The notes below the pieces were generated by a model. The model was not told where the DNA came from and ran no database searches. It worked only from the letters and a program-made list of their open reading frames with translations. The position numbers and the translations under genes were made by a program. From contig JAKLKF010000077.1 of the NCBI GenBank assembly GCA_023150805.1, positions 1 to 36,485 on the forward strand: a stretch of 36,485 nucleotides of DNA, in the 5' to 3' direction. Below, piece by piece: positions 8,799 through 16,313 of this stretch (the stretch's first letter is position 1; each line of letters starts with the position of its first letter). The stretch comes from Myxococcota bacterium (GTDB lineage Bacteria > Myxococcota_A > UBA796 > UBA2385).

Positions 8799-10310
8799 AT
8801 GCCGACGCTCGCCCTCCTGCTGCTGGCCTGCTCCCCCACGGTCGTGGACGGAGACGGGCCCCCGCCGCAGGACGGGGGGGCGGATGACACGGGCACCGTC
8901 CAGGACGGCGGCGCCGACGGCGGCGGCACGACCGGGGACGGCGGCGGCACCGCCGGCGACGGGGGCACGGGCGACGGGGGCACGGGCGACGGGGGCACGG
9001 GCGACGGGGGCACGGGCGACGGGGGTACTCCTGGTGGCTGGGTCTCCTCGATCTCGCTCTCTGTCCACGATCGCGTCGCCACCCTCCTGGTCCTCTCCTG
9101 GACGCAGGAGGTGGACGCCGACGGCGCCTGGGTGACCTACAGCTTCGAGGACCAGGTGTTGACCTCGCCGGTCCAGCCCCGCGGGCCCGGCGCGCACAGC
9201 GAGGTGCTGCTCGGCATCCCGCCCGGGGTGGAGGTCAGCGCCTCGCTGACCCTGGACGTCGCCGAGGAGAGCTGGACCACCGCGCTGCTCACCGAGACGA
9301 CCGGCGCCTTGCCGGGAAACCTCGACGTGCCCGACCTGGTCTTGCACGATCCCCTGCTGGCCGGCGAGGAGCGCTACGCACTGGCCGCCGTGGACGTGGG
9401 CTCCTACGACTTCTACGGCCCCTTCTACGTGGTCATCCTGGACCGCCAGGGCCGGGTCGTGTGGTACGAGTCCGTGGACGACAGCCGGCTCACGTGGCAG
9501 CCACGCGCCTCGCTGGACGGAACGCACCTGGTGTACGAGGCGTCGACCTACTACGTCTACGACAGCAGCGTGCAGCCGTCGATCAAGCGTTTGACCCTGG
9601 ACAACCGCCAGGAGGACGAGACTTTCATCGAGGGGATGGGCCTTGCCTGGTCGGAGCTGGAGGACGGCGGCTTCGTCTTCGATCACGCCGAGACCGGCTA
9701 TGAGTACCACATCGAGCGGCTCTCGCCGGACGGTGAGCGCAAGCGGATCTGGTCCTGCTACCCCTGGATGCAGGACTACGACCGCGGCTACTGGGCCTGC
9801 GCGCCCAACGCCATCGTGGTGGACCACGCGCGGATGACGGCCCTGTACTCGATGTTCGAGACCAGCACCGTGGTCGAGATCGACCTGAACACCGGGGAGA
9901 TGCTGCGCCAGATGGGCCAGCTCCCCGACGGCTGGGCCTTCGATCCCGAGGAGTCGACCTTCTCGCTGCAGCACTACCCGAACTGGACGGAGGACGGCAC
10001 GCTGCTGGTGTCCACCCACACCATCGGCGCGGGGCGCACGCAGTTCATCCGCGAGTACGCGCTGGACGACGAGACGCAGACCCTGGAGCAGATCTGGAGC
10101 TACCAGCAGCCGACGGGCTACTACGCCGAGTACGCCGGGGGTGCCCTGCGCATGGACAACGGCAACACCATGGTGACGGTGGGCACCGACGGGGCGGTCC
10201 TGGAGATCACCCCCGACGGCGAGATCGCCTGGGAGCTGGACTGGCACGGCCACCTGGTCGGCAACGTGACCGCCCTGGACGACCTGTACGCGCTGAACCA
10301 GGGCTGGTAG
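8799..10310 (+). CDS. arylsulfotransferase-like lipoprotein (paralogue 3)
   Basis: 503 residues. Short signal MPTLALLLLAC (lipobox Cys 11), then a long Asp-Gly-Gly-Thr-Gly linker to ~residue 80 that includes a perfect tandem repeat. The folded part repeats the paralogue 1 plan: VLSWTQEVDADGAWVTYSFE, VVEIDLNTGEMLRQMGQLPD, FSLQHYPNWTEDGTLLVSTH and VLEITPDGEIAWELDWHG. The start is fixed because the in-frame stop of paralogue 2 lies one codon upstream: the two genes are in the same frame, separated only by TAG-CCC. There is no good Shine-Dalgarno, so translation may depend on coupling. Last gene of the operon. Confidence 0.8.
   Translation: MPTLALLLLACSPTVVDGDGPPPQDGGADDTGTVQDGGADGGGTTGDGGGTAGDGGTGDGGTGDGGTGDGGTGDGGTPGGWVSSISLSVHDRVATLLVLSWTQEVDADGAWVTYSFEDQVLTSPVQPRGPGAHSEVLLGIPPGVEVSASLTLDVAEESWTTALLTETTGALPGNLDVPDLVLHDPLLAGEERYALAAVDVGSYDFYGPFYVVILDRQGRVVWYESVDDSRLTWQPRASLDGTHLVYEASTYYVYDSSVQPSIKRLTLDNRQEDETFIEGMGLAWSELEDGGFVFDHAETGYEYHIERLSPDGERKRIWSCYPWMQDYDRGYWACAPNAIVVDHARMTALYSMFETSTVVEIDLNTGEMLRQMGQLPDGWAFDPEESTFSLQHYPNWTEDGTLLVSTHTIGAGRTQFIREYALDDETQTLEQIWSYQQPTGYYAEYAGGALRMDNGNTMVTVGTDGAVLEITPDGEIAWELDWHGHLVGNVTALDDLYALNQGW
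8956..9027 (+). repeat. 15-bp tandem repeat in lipoprotein linker
   Basis: Four perfect copies of GCGACGGGGGCACGG (8956-9015) and most of a fifth, encoding Gly-Asp-Gly-Gly-Thr units of the linker. The unit is a multiple of three, so copy-number change would lengthen or shorten the linker without shifting the frame. Confidence 0.9.
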
Positions 10311-10321
10311 CGATCGCTACC
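10306..10321. repeat. 16-bp perfect palindrome across two convergent stop codons
   Basis: GGTAGCGATCGCTACC contains the TAG stop of the plus-strand lipoprotein gene and the complementary TAG stop of the minus-strand gene, 6 nt apart. It has no loop or T-run, so it is not a standard terminator; it may be a protein site or simply a by-product of the two stops. Confidence 0.6.
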
Positions 10322-10964
10322 GGTCCTCGCGCACCAGCATGAAGTAGGCGCCCATCGGCTCCTGGGTCTTGTAGGCGGCGCCGATGGTGACGTGCCGGCT
10401 CACCCGCCGCATGAAGTCGCGGGTCTTGTCGTAGACGAACATCTGCAGGCCGCGGCTGTTGGGCACGACCTTGGGCCAGGCGGCGGGCACGTCGTGGTCG
10501 GGCACCTGGAAGTAGTCGACCACGGTGGCGCCGCGCCCCGTCCACGAGGGCTCGTGGGCGGTGCCCGTGTGGAGGAAGTAGCCGGGACCGATCAACGGGC
10601 CGAAGGGCGAGACGTTGTAGCCGTACAGCCGGTCGGGCCGGCCGCGGTGACGGGCCATGGGCTTCTGGAAGCGCCGACCGAAGGCGGGGATGGGCAGGCT
10701 GTTCCAGCCGTGGTGCACGACCGGCGTGTCGTCGGGCACGCTGGCGGGCACGAAGTACTCCAGGGTCAGCGGGGCGGCGTCGGCCGCCAGGGCCCACAGC
10801 TTCGGCTGGAGCTTGCGCGGCGTGCGGCGCACCTGGGCCAGGCGGGTCTCGTGGTCCAGCGCGTCGAGGAAGGCGGCCACCTGGGCCAGGGTGGCGCCGG
10901 CGAGCACCATCTGGGTGAGGTCGGCGCCGGTCATGGCGCCGGAGGAGGTCTGTGCATGGTCCAT
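10317..10964 (-). CDS. conserved-looking protein of unknown function, 215 aa
   Basis: I do not recognise the family. There is no signal peptide or membrane helix. The N-terminal ~55 residues look helical (TGADLTQMVLAGATLAQVAA, FLDALDHETRLAQVRRTPRK). The rest is rich in aromatic residues and Gly/Pro (YFVPASVPDDTPVVHHGWNS, LYGYNVSPFGPLIGPGYFLH, TGRGATVVDYFQVPDHD), which suggests a compact beta domain. It begins 13 nt after the radical SAM gene and points the same way, so the two are probably co-transcribed. A role with the radical SAM enzyme is inferred from this only. It meets the sulfotransferase-like operon tail to tail. Confidence 0.75.
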   Translation of the reverse strand: MDHAQTSSGAMTGADLTQMVLAGATLAQVAAFLDALDHETRLAQVRRTPRKLQPKLWALAADAAPLTLEYFVPASVPDDTPVVHHGWNSLPIPAFGRRFQKPMARHRGRPDRLYGYNVSPFGPLIGPGYFLHTGTAHEPSWTGRGATVVDYFQVPDHDVPAAWPKVVPNSRGLQMFVYDKTRDFMRRVSRHVTIGAAYKTQEPMGAYFMLVREDR

Positions 10965-10977
10965 CTGGGGTCCCGTG

Positions 10978-12198
10978 TCACTTGGCGGCGGCGTCGGGCA
11001 CGATGGGCGCCGCGTCGGTGCGGGCCCAGCGGGCCTTGGCCTGCTCGAAGGTCAGGGGCTGGCCGGTCCGCTTGCGCAGGGTGAGGCGGGCCGTCTCGAA
11101 GAAGCCCTCCATCGTGCGGAACATGCTGCTGGTGTCGATCCAGCAGGCCCGCATGCAGCCCTCGCAGGAGGCGGCCTCCTGCATCCGGCGGCGCTCGTAC
11201 TCCGCGGAGTGGAAGTACTCCTCGAACTTCGGGTCGGTGAAGTCCAGGTGCTGCTGCACGGTGCGGTGGCAGATCGTGAACTGTCCGTTGGGTGCCACCG
11301 AGAAGTACAGCCGGCCGGCGTCGCAGCCCTCGGGCGGGAAGCGGCCGGTCTTCAGGTACATCCGGCTGGCCTCCAGGTAGGGCGTGCTGTTGAGGATGGG
11401 CGCGCCCTCGGCCTTCATGGCGAGCAGCGTGTCGTAGGCGCGGTCGATGCGGGCGCGGACCTGGCCGGCCCCCTCGCCGGCGCCGATCCCCATCTCGGGG
11501 CGGTAGCGGATGAAGCGCGCCTCCCAGTTGCGCACGCCGTCCTTGGGATCCTCCAAGAGCTCGACGGGCAGGAAGGAGACGGCGAAGCCGATGTCCTGGG
11601 CGAAGCGCACGATGTCGGGCAGCTCCTCGAGGTTCAGGTTGCTGACGACACAGTTGATGGTCGGCAGCGCGCCGGGCTGGTCGACCACGCGCGAGGCGAT
11701 GTGGGTCATCGTCCGGACCGCGGCGTCCCAGGCGCCCTCCACCTCGCAGATGTAGTCGAAGCGCGCGGGGACCAGGCTGTCCAGGCTGACGCTGAAGCTC
11801 TTGAGCCCCATGTCGATGCAGCGATCCATCCGCTCGAAGTAGCTCCTGCCCTGGACGACGTTGCGGCCGTTGCCCTCGGGCACGCCGTTGGTCAGCACCC
11901 GCAGGTTCAGCCCCTGGGCCAGGAAGGCAGCGACCGCGTCCTCCAGGTGGGGGCTGGAGAAGGGCTCGCCGCCGCCGATGCTGAGCTGGACGACCCCGAT
12001 GCGGGCCATCTTGGCGGCCATGTCCTGGATCTGCGGGACGCTCAACTCCTCGTTCTCGTCGCCGTAGCGCCAGATCCCGCACATCTTGCAGGTCAGGTTG
12101 CAGCGGTGCGTGATGCCCCAGTGGGCGTACACCGGCACGCGCCGGGTGACGGCGGCCTGGGCGATGCGGGCGTAGTTGCGCGCGGTGAAGCGGAGCAT
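10978..12198 (-). CDS. radical SAM protein with C-terminal Cys cluster
   Basis: 406 residues. The [4Fe-4S]/SAM motif is CNLTCKMC (Cys 33, 37, 40), followed by the GGGEPF SAM-binding turn (~residue 96), and the TIM-barrel order of the family continues (LRVLTNGVPE, SVSLDS, TINCVVSNLNLEELPDIV). The C-terminal third has further cysteines (EGCDAGRLYFSVAPNGQFTICH, then CEGCMRACW), like SPASM/twitch domains that bind auxiliary clusters. The early W in VYAHWGITHRCNLTC is common in HpnH/MoaA-like enzymes. No Shine-Dalgarno precedes the ATG; a -10-like TACGTT lies 31 nt upstream. The substrate cannot be read from the sequence; neighbours are an aminotransferase upstream and the 215-aa protein downstream. 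Confidence 0.88.
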   Translation of the reverse strand: MLRFTARNYARIAQAAVTRRVPVYAHWGITHRCNLTCKMCGIWRYGDENEELSVPQIQDMAAKMARIGVVQLSIGGGEPFSSPHLEDAVAAFLAQGLNLRVLTNGVPEGNGRNVVQGRSYFERMDRCIDMGLKSFSVSLDSLVPARFDYICEVEGAWDAAVRTMTHIASRVVDQPGALPTINCVVSNLNLEELPDIVRFAQDIGFAVSFLPVELLEDPKDGVRNWEARFIRYRPEMGIGAGEGAGQVRARIDRAYDTLLAMKAEGAPILNSTPYLEASRMYLKTGRFPPEGCDAGRLYFSVAPNGQFTICHRTVQQHLDFTDPKFEEYFHSAEYERRRMQEAASCEGCMRACWIDTSSMFRTMEGFFETARLTLRKRTGQPLTFEQAKARWARTDAAPIVPDAAAK

Positions 12199-12229
12199 GG
12201 GGCGCTCGGGGGGAGGAGAGGCGGACGGT

Positions 12230-12235
12230 AACGTA
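12230..12235 (-). promoter_or_regulatory. -10-like element of the radical SAM gene
   Basis: Minus strand GGCTACGTTACC gives TACGTT (TANNNT), 31 nt before the ATG at 12198 in a 55-nt gap. No clear -35 is seen. Confidence 0.4.
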
Positions 12236-12253
12236 GCCTGCGGGGCCCGCCCG

Positions 12254-13510
12254 TCAGCGGCCGACCTCCAGGCAGGCCTGGCGGGTGGCCTCGATCATGT
12301 GGGTCACGTCGCGCTCGGCCAGGTTGGGGTGGACCGGCAGGTGCAGCAGGGTCTCGAAGGCCCGGCGGGCGTTGGGGCAGGTCGCGGCGAACTCGGCGAA
12401 GAGGGGGTTGCTGGCGCAGTCGCTCATGTAGCCGACCGTCGTGTCGACCCCGCGCTTGCGCAGGGCCCGGGCCAGCTCGTCGCGGCGCTCGTGGTGGACC
12501 ACGAAGCTCATGTAGATGGGCTCGGCGCCCTCGGGGTAGCTCGGCACGGCCAGGCCGGGCACGTGGGCCAGGCCCTGGTCCAGCTTGCGGCCGTTGCGGA
12601 TGCGGGCGCCGTTGAGCGCCTCCAGGCGGTTGAGCTGGTGGAGCCCCACCGCCGCCTGGGCCGCGCGGGCCTGGCTGGTCGCGGTGTAGGAGCCCGGCAG
12701 CTTGTCATAGCGGACCTCGGCCTCGCCGAAGCGCTCGTGGATCGGGTCCTGGCCCAGCTTGTTGCCCAGCACCACGGCGGGGTGCACGGTCGCCCAGTAC
12801 AAGAGCGGGTGGGTGGCGGCGTACATGGCCAGGCCCGTGGCCGCCTCCTTCGCCAGCTTGCCCTTGGGCGTGCGCCCGCCCTGGCGGATGGTCGCCCGGA
12901 TCCGCTCGGCGACGCCGTCGTCGTCGGTCGAGATCATGGCCCCCGACAGGGTCGTCATGTTCTTGGTCAGGCCGAAGGTGTAGTAGGCGGCGTCCCCCAG
13001 GTTGCCCACGCGGACCTGCTTGTAGCGGGCGCCGGTCGACTGTGCACAGTCCTCGATCACCTTGACGCCGTGCTTGTTGGCGATGGTCCGGATCGGGTCC
13101 ATGTCGCAGGGCGTGCCGAACAGGTGGGTGGGCACGACGGCCTTCGTGCGCGGCTTGATGGCGGCCTCGAAGGCGGCCGGGTCCAGGACGTGGCTGGTGA
13201 GGCCGACGTCGACGAAGACCGGCCGGGCCCCCAGCAGGGGGATCATCGCCGGCACGGCGAAGTAGGTGAGCGCCGGGACGATGACCTCGTCGCCGGGGCC
13301 CACCCCCAGCGCCTCCAGCAGCAGGTACAGGCCGTAGCGGGCGCTCGGCACCATGACCGCGTGGCGGGCGCCGATGTAGCTCTTGAACTCGCGCTCGAAC
13401 TTGCCGATGACCTCGTCGTCGGGGCCGTCCCGCAGCAGGTGGCGGGCCGAGAGCAGCGCCTCCTTCGGGGAGAAGCTGGGGCTGAAGCGCGGGATCTTGC
13501 CGAAGGCCAT
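12254..13510 (-). CDS. DegT/DnrJ/EryC1/StrS-type PLP aminotransferase
   Basis: 418 residues, normal family length. Visible fold-type I features: substrate/PLP loop VMVPSARYGLYLLLEAL, GDEVIVPALTYFAVPAMI, the PLP-ring Asp in VIEDCAQSTGA (Asp 154, Gln 157), and the Schiff-base Lys in TFGLTKNMTTLSGAMIST (Lys 183). The usual FHxxKxxxxGEGG form is changed to FGLTKNMTTLSGA, so it is a divergent member. Enzymes of this family aminate nucleotide-linked keto-sugars and related ketones. There is no sugar-nucleotide pathway around it; the next gene is the radical SAM protein, so a role in a small-molecule or cofactor pathway is possible. The ATG has GGAG 8 nt upstream. Confidence 0.88.
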   Translation of the reverse strand: MAFGKIPRFSPSFSPKEALLSARHLLRDGPDDEVIGKFEREFKSYIGARHAVMVPSARYGLYLLLEALGVGPGDEVIVPALTYFAVPAMIPLLGARPVFVDVGLTSHVLDPAAFEAAIKPRTKAVVPTHLFGTPCDMDPIRTIANKHGVKVIEDCAQSTGARYKQVRVGNLGDAAYYTFGLTKNMTTLSGAMISTDDDGVAERIRATIRQGGRTPKGKLAKEAATGLAMYAATHPLLYWATVHPAVVLGNKLGQDPIHERFGEAEVRYDKLPGSYTATSQARAAQAAVGLHQLNRLEALNGARIRNGRKLDQGLAHVPGLAVPSYPEGAEPIYMSFVVHHERRDELARALRKRGVDTTVGYMSDCASNPLFAEFAATCPNARRAFETLLHLPVHPNLAERDVTHMIEATRQACLEVGR

Positions 13511-13606
13511 GGCGGCGGCTCCACGAGGGGGGGCGAGGCCCCAGGATTAGCCCGGTCGGGGGCCGCTGCACGCCTCGGGGGCCGTTGCCCGCGCCGCCTG
13601 TGGGGC

Positions 13607-13612
13607 TAAGCT
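13607..13612 (+). promoter_or_regulatory. -10-like element of def
   Basis: GGGGCTAAGCTGCGG contains TAAGCT, 18 nt before the def ATG. A matching GGGCTAATCCTGGGG lies on the opposite strand at 13542-13556, facing the aminotransferase gene, so the divergent region may carry two back-to-back promoters. Confidence 0.4.
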
Positions 13613-13630
13613 GCGGGCCCGGAGCAGTGA

Positions 13631-14161
13631 ATGGCCGTCCTGGAGATCCTCGAAGCCCCCCACCCCCTGCTGTCCCAGCGCGCGCGCGACGTGCGCGAGG
13701 ACGAGTTCGGCCCCGCCCTGGCCGCCCACCTCTCGGACATGGCCGAGACCATGTACGCCGCGCCCGGCGTCGGCCTGGCCGCGCCCCAGGTGGGCGACCT
13801 GCGGCGCATCGTCGTCGCCGACCCCGGCGCGGGGGAGAAGGACGAGGGCCGGCGGCTGTACCAGATGGTCAACCCCGAGATCGTCGAGCGCTCCCGCGAG
13901 ACCACCGAGAGCGAGGAGCAGTGCCTGTCGGTGCCCGAGATCACCGTGAAGGTCAAGCGCCACGTCCGGGTCACCGTCGCCTGGCGCGACCCCTGGGGGG
14001 CCGCCCACCAGGAGACCTTCTCGGAGTGGGCCGCCACGGTCATGCAGCACGAGCTGGACCACCTGGTCGGCCAGACGCTCTACGACCGGGCCAGCGGGCT
14101 CAAGCGCGCCCGCTACCTCAAGTCCCGCAAGAAGGCCCTGCAGGCCGAGCTGGCCCGCTGA
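13631..14161 (+). CDS. def: peptide deformylase
   Basis: 176 residues. It removes the N-formyl group from new proteins using a metal ion in the cytoplasm. All three motifs are present: GVGLAAPQ (46-53), EQCLS (96-100, with metal ligand Cys 98; the usual second residue is Gly, here Gln) and QHELDH (139-144, ligands His 140 and His 144, catalytic Glu 141). The start MAVLEILEAPHPLL matches the family. It is followed 2 nt later by a metallo-beta-lactamase-fold gene and then by fmt, so the def-fmt pair is kept but interrupted. Confidence 0.96.
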   Translation: MAVLEILEAPHPLLSQRARDVREDEFGPALAAHLSDMAETMYAAPGVGLAAPQVGDLRRIVVADPGAGEKDEGRRLYQMVNPEIVERSRETTESEEQCLSVPEITVKVKRHVRVTVAWRDPWGAAHQETFSEWAATVMQHELDHLVGQTLYDRASGLKRARYLKSRKKALQAELAR

Positions 14162-14163
14162 GC

Positions 14164-15333
14164 GTGGCGCGGCGCTGGTTGGCCCCCGCGGCGGGCCTGG
14201 CGGTCCTGTGCCTGGCGGCCGGCGGCGCCGTGCTGGCGGATGCCTGGTCGGCCTTCGGCGGGACTCCGGCGGGGGCGCGGCGGGCGCGCATGGAGGCCTC
14301 GCCGCAGTGGGCGGAGGGGCGCTTCGTGAACCCCCAGCCGATGTGGAACGACCTGCTGGGCATGACCCTGTCCTGGACCCGGGCCAGCGCCCATGGCTCG
14401 CCGGACAGCCCGCTGCCGGTGCTGCACGGGGACGGCAGCCGCTTCTCGCCGCCCCCGGACAGCGGCCTGCGCATCACCTGGCTCGGCCACAGCACGCAGC
14501 TCATCGAGCTGGACGGCGCGGTCGTGCTGACCGACCCCATCTTCGGCGGCCGCGCCTCGCCCCTGACCTGGGCCGGGCCCGCGCCCTGGTACGACCCGCC
14601 CGTCCCCCTCGCCGAGCTGCCGCCCGTCGACGTGGTCCTGATCTCGCACGACCACTACGACCACCTGCAGGAGCCGACCATCCGGGCCATGGCCGGCTGG
14701 GACACGACCTTCGTGGCGCCGCTGGGCGTGGGCGCCCACCTGGAGGCCTGGGGCGTGCCCGCCGACCGCATCCGGGAGCTGGACTGGTGGGAGCAGGTCC
14801 AGGTCGCCGGGCTGACCCTGGTCGCCACGCCCGCCCGCCACGCCAGCGGGCGCCAGGCCTTCGACCAGAACCGGACCCTGTGGGCCGGCTGGGCCCTGCT
14901 CGGCCCCACGCACCGCGTCTTCTTCTCGGGCGACACGGGCCTGTTCCCCGCCCTGCCCGAGATCGGCGAGAAGCTCGGCCCCTTCGACGTCACCATGGTC
15001 GAGGTCGGCGCCTACGACCGCACCTGGCCCGACTGGCACCTGGGCCCCGAGCAGGCCGTGCGCGCCCACGTCGAGCTGCAGGGCAAGGTCATGCTGCCCG
15101 TGCACTGGGGCCTGTGGAACCTGGCCAACCACGGCTGGACCGAGCCGGCCGAGCGCGTGCGGGCCGAGGCCGCCCGGCGCGGCGTGACCGTCGCCTACCC
15201 GCGGCCGGGCGAGGGCTTCGAGCCGGCGGTGGCGGTGCCGACCGCGCCGTGGTGGCCGCAGGTGCCGTGGAAGACGGGGGAGGAGGATCCCATCGTGGCG
15301 ACGAAGGTGCCGGGGGAGGGGACGGCACGCTAA
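14164..15333 (+). CDS. NAPE-PLD/UlaG-like metallo-beta-lactamase-fold hydrolase
   Basis: 389 residues from a GTG 2 nt after def. The N-terminus is a signal anchor or signal peptide (LAPAAGLAVLCLAAGGAVLA), so the enzyme is probably membrane-bound or periplasmic. The beta-lactamase fold begins at GLRITWLGHSTQLIELDGAV. Metal ligands are in SHDHYDHL (HxHxDH), PARHASGR, FSGDTG and PVHWGLW, the order of the NAPE-PLD/UlaG-like lactamase_B_2 group. The RHxSGR and QNRTLWAGWAL segments are typical of NAPE-phospholipase D-like proteins, which cleave N-acyl phospholipids, but bacterial members vary. The def-MBL-fmt arrangement suggests co-transcription rather than a shared pathway. Confidence 0.87.
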   Translation: MARRWLAPAAGLAVLCLAAGGAVLADAWSAFGGTPAGARRARMEASPQWAEGRFVNPQPMWNDLLGMTLSWTRASAHGSPDSPLPVLHGDGSRFSPPPDSGLRITWLGHSTQLIELDGAVVLTDPIFGGRASPLTWAGPAPWYDPPVPLAELPPVDVVLISHDHYDHLQEPTIRAMAGWDTTFVAPLGVGAHLEAWGVPADRIRELDWWEQVQVAGLTLVATPARHASGRQAFDQNRTLWAGWALLGPTHRVFFSGDTGLFPALPEIGEKLGPFDVTMVEVGAYDRTWPDWHLGPEQAVRAHVELQGKVMLPVHWGLWNLANHGWTEPAERVRAEAARRGVTVAYPRPGEGFEPAVAVPTAPWWPQVPWKTGEEDPIVATKVPGEGTAR

Positions 15334-15365
15334 GCCCGGCCCCTCCCCCCCACCCCGGAGCCCCC

Positions 15366-16313
15366 GTGCGGATCGTCTTCATGGGCACCCCCGACTTCGC
15401 CGTGCCCACGCTCGACGCCCTGGTCGCCGCCGGGCACGAGGTGCTCTGCGTCGTCGCCCAGCCCGACCGGCCCAAGGGCCGCGGCAAGCAGCTCCAGAGC
15501 CCCGACACCATCGTCCGGGCGCGGGAGCTGGGTCTGCCCACCCGGCAGCCCAAGGCGATCCACCAGGGGCCCTTCCGCGACTGGTTCACGACGCTGGACT
15601 TCGACGTGGCCGTGGTCGTCGCCTACGGCCGGATCCTGAAGCCCTGGCACCTGCAGGCCCCGCGCCTTGGCTGCGTCAACGTGCACGCCAGCCTGCTGCC
15701 CTTGTACCGGGGGGCGGCGCCCGTGCACCGCGCGGTCATCGACGGGCAGGCGACCACCGGGGTCTGCACGATGCAGATGGGCGAGGGGCTGGACGAGGGC
15801 GACGTGCTGCTGTGCGAGGCCACCGACATCGGCCCGGACGAGACGACGGGCGAGCTGTGGGCGCGCCTGGCGCACATGGGTGCCGGCCTGCTGGTGCGGA
15901 CGCTGGAGGGACTGTCCACGATCACGCCCGTGCCCCAGGACCACGCCGCCGCCACCTTCGCCCCGCCGCTGTCGCGCGAGGACGGGCGCGTGGACTGGGC
16001 GGCGCCGGCCCGGCGGGTCCACGACCGGGTGCGCGGCTGCAACCCGGCGCCCGGCGCCTGGACCCCCTTCCGCGGCGACGCGCTCAAGCTGTGGCGCACG
16101 CGCCCCTGCGAGGGGACGGGTGCCTCCGGCCAGGTGCTGGAGGCCGGCCCGCGCCTGGTCGTGGCCTGCGGGCAGGGCGCCGTCGAGGTGCTGGAGGCCC
16201 AGCTCCCCGGCGGCAAGCGCGTCGGGGGTGGCGACCTGGCCCGCGGCGCCCGCGTGGCGGTGGGCGATCGGCTGGGGCCGGCGGAGTCAGCGGACGCCGC
16301 TCACGGGGCGTAG
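15366..16313 (+). CDS. fmt: methionyl-tRNA formyltransferase
   Basis: 315 residues from a GTG; the start VRIVFMGTPDFAVPTLDAL is the exact family opening. It formylates initiator Met-tRNA using 10-formyltetrahydrofolate. Catalytic residues are visible: NVHASLLPLYRGAAP (Asn 105, His 107) and MGEGLDEGDVLL (Asp 143). A C-terminal OB-like domain (residues ~205-310) includes REDGRVDWAAPARRVHDRVR. Length is normal. Its last 13 nt overlap the 3' end of the heme lipoprotein gene on the other strand. It acts in the same cycle as def, encoded just upstream. Confidence 0.96.
   Translation: MRIVFMGTPDFAVPTLDALVAAGHEVLCVVAQPDRPKGRGKQLQSPDTIVRARELGLPTRQPKAIHQGPFRDWFTTLDFDVAVVVAYGRILKPWHLQAPRLGCVNVHASLLPLYRGAAPVHRAVIDGQATTGVCTMQMGEGLDEGDVLLCEATDIGPDETTGELWARLAHMGAGLLVRTLEGLSTITPVPQDHAAATFAPPLSREDGRVDWAAPARRVHDRVRGCNPAPGAWTPFRGDALKLWRTRPCEGTGASGQVLEAGPRLVVACGQGAVEVLEAQLPGGKRVGGGDLARGARVAVGDRLGPAESADAAHGA

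Noticed and set aside
7314..10253. Very long minus-strand open frame opposite the sulfotransferase-like genes
   Set aside because: Composition is His/Gln/Val/Gly-rich shadow coding typical of high-GC antisense frames; no start signal and no domains.
10309..10318. GCGATCGC looked like a HIP1 element
   Set aside because: HIP1 is a cyanobacterial repeat; here it occurs in a stop-codon palindrome and nothing else in the window is cyanobacterial.
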